Shown one piece after another: positions 5,321 to 5,535 of a DNA stretch of 5,535 nt. The notes below the pieces were generated by a model. The model was not told where the DNA came from, did no database searches, and saw only the letters and a program-made list of their open reading frames with translations. Numbering within the stretch: the first letter of the stretch is position 1; each line of letters opens with the position of its first letter. The position numbers and the translations under genes were made by a program. The DNA lies in the NCBI GenBank assembly GCA_016181345.1, contig JACOZM010000077.1, forward strand, positions 1-5,535, given 5' to 3'. Source of the DNA: Candidatus Woesearchaeota archaeon. GTDB lineage: Archaea > Nanobdellota > Nanobdellia > Woesearchaeales > GW2011-AR9.

Positions 5321-5535
5321 ATGGAATCAAAAGAAAAAAGAGTTGAAGCTGTACTATTTGCCGTTGGTAAAGATATTTCTACAGAAAGGATTGCGAGTTT
5401 ATGCTCTCTAAGTGTGGAAGAAGTTGATCCTATTATGGATAAGCTAATCCAAGAATATAAACAAAGAGACCATTCATTACAGATTGTTAAGAAAGAAAAT
5501 GGATTTAAGTTAACTGTCCGAGACGAATATGTCCC
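5321..5535 (+). CDS. scpB: ScpB, segregation and condensation protein B (5' part; continues past the right edge)
   Basis: ScpB dimers bind the kleisin ScpA and, with SMC, compact and segregate the chromosome. The first 71 codons are present of a family length of roughly 160-220. They match the N-terminal winged helix: RVEAVLFAVGKDISTERIA (7-25) is the family's opening helix and turn, LSVEEVDPIMDKLIQEYK (30-47) contains the recognition helix, and LQIVKKENGFKLTVRDEY (53-70) is the beta wing with the usual Gly-aromatic-Lys-Leu pattern. The start is the ATG after the TTAAAAACTC spacer; no Shine-Dalgarno motif is visible. It follows the 196-aa winged-helix gene, and scpA is not upstream as it often is, so it may lie downstream outside the window. 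Identification is good despite truncation. Confidence 0.87.
   Translation, partial: MESKEKRVEAVLFAVGKDISTERIASLCSLSVEEVDPIMDKLIQEYKQRDHSLQIVKKENGFKLTVRDEYV

Noticed and set aside
1..5535. CRISPR array, insertion sequence, transposase or phage-like module
   Set aside because: No spaced direct repeats, terminal inverted repeats or recognisable mobility proteins on either strand.

Overview
The window looks like a piece of an A+T-rich archaeal chromosome, most likely from a DPANN-type lineage (Woesearchaeota/Pacearchaeota-like). This is an inference from four things. (1) A tRNA-Leu gene carries an intron in the D-arm flanked by a relaxed bulge-helix-bulge. (2) TATA-like boxes sit about 26 bases before several start codons with no Shine-Dalgarno motif, the pattern of archaeal leaderless genes. 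(3) The one clear ribosome binding site is GGTGA. (4) The gene content is short, conserved-looking hypothetical proteins plus a glycosylated, membrane-anchored lamin-tail surface protein. No mobile element, CRISPR array or rRNA was seen.

Left part (1-975), all on the minus strand. A tRNA-Leu(CAA) gene (975 to 853) has its own TATA box. A short helical protein with a GTG start (807 to 556) follows, then, one base further on, a divergent RdgB/HAM1-family nucleotide pyrophosphatase that runs off the left edge. The tRNA exons join cleanly only if about 39 bases at D-arm position 21/22 are removed.

Middle part (1074-2330), also minus. Three small genes lie 1 and 2 bases apart and form an evident operon: 169, 75 and 171 residues. 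The first two share a homologous helical module of about 70 residues that opens with a FIKV motif. The third may hold a diverged copy between a basic N-terminus and a C-terminal coiled coil. Their function is not known to me; together they look like subunits of one small coiled-coil assembly.

Right part (2426-5535), plus strand, divergent from the operon across a 95-base promoter region. First is a 734-residue surface protein: signal peptide, two lamin-tail domains, beta-sandwich-like modules, Ser/Thr-rich stalk, C-terminal membrane anchor. After a new promoter comes a 196-residue helical protein ending in a winged helix. The N-terminal part of ScpB, a partner of the SMC-kleisin complex, follows 26 bases later. 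The 196-residue protein is therefore a candidate partner in chromosome segregation or its regulation.
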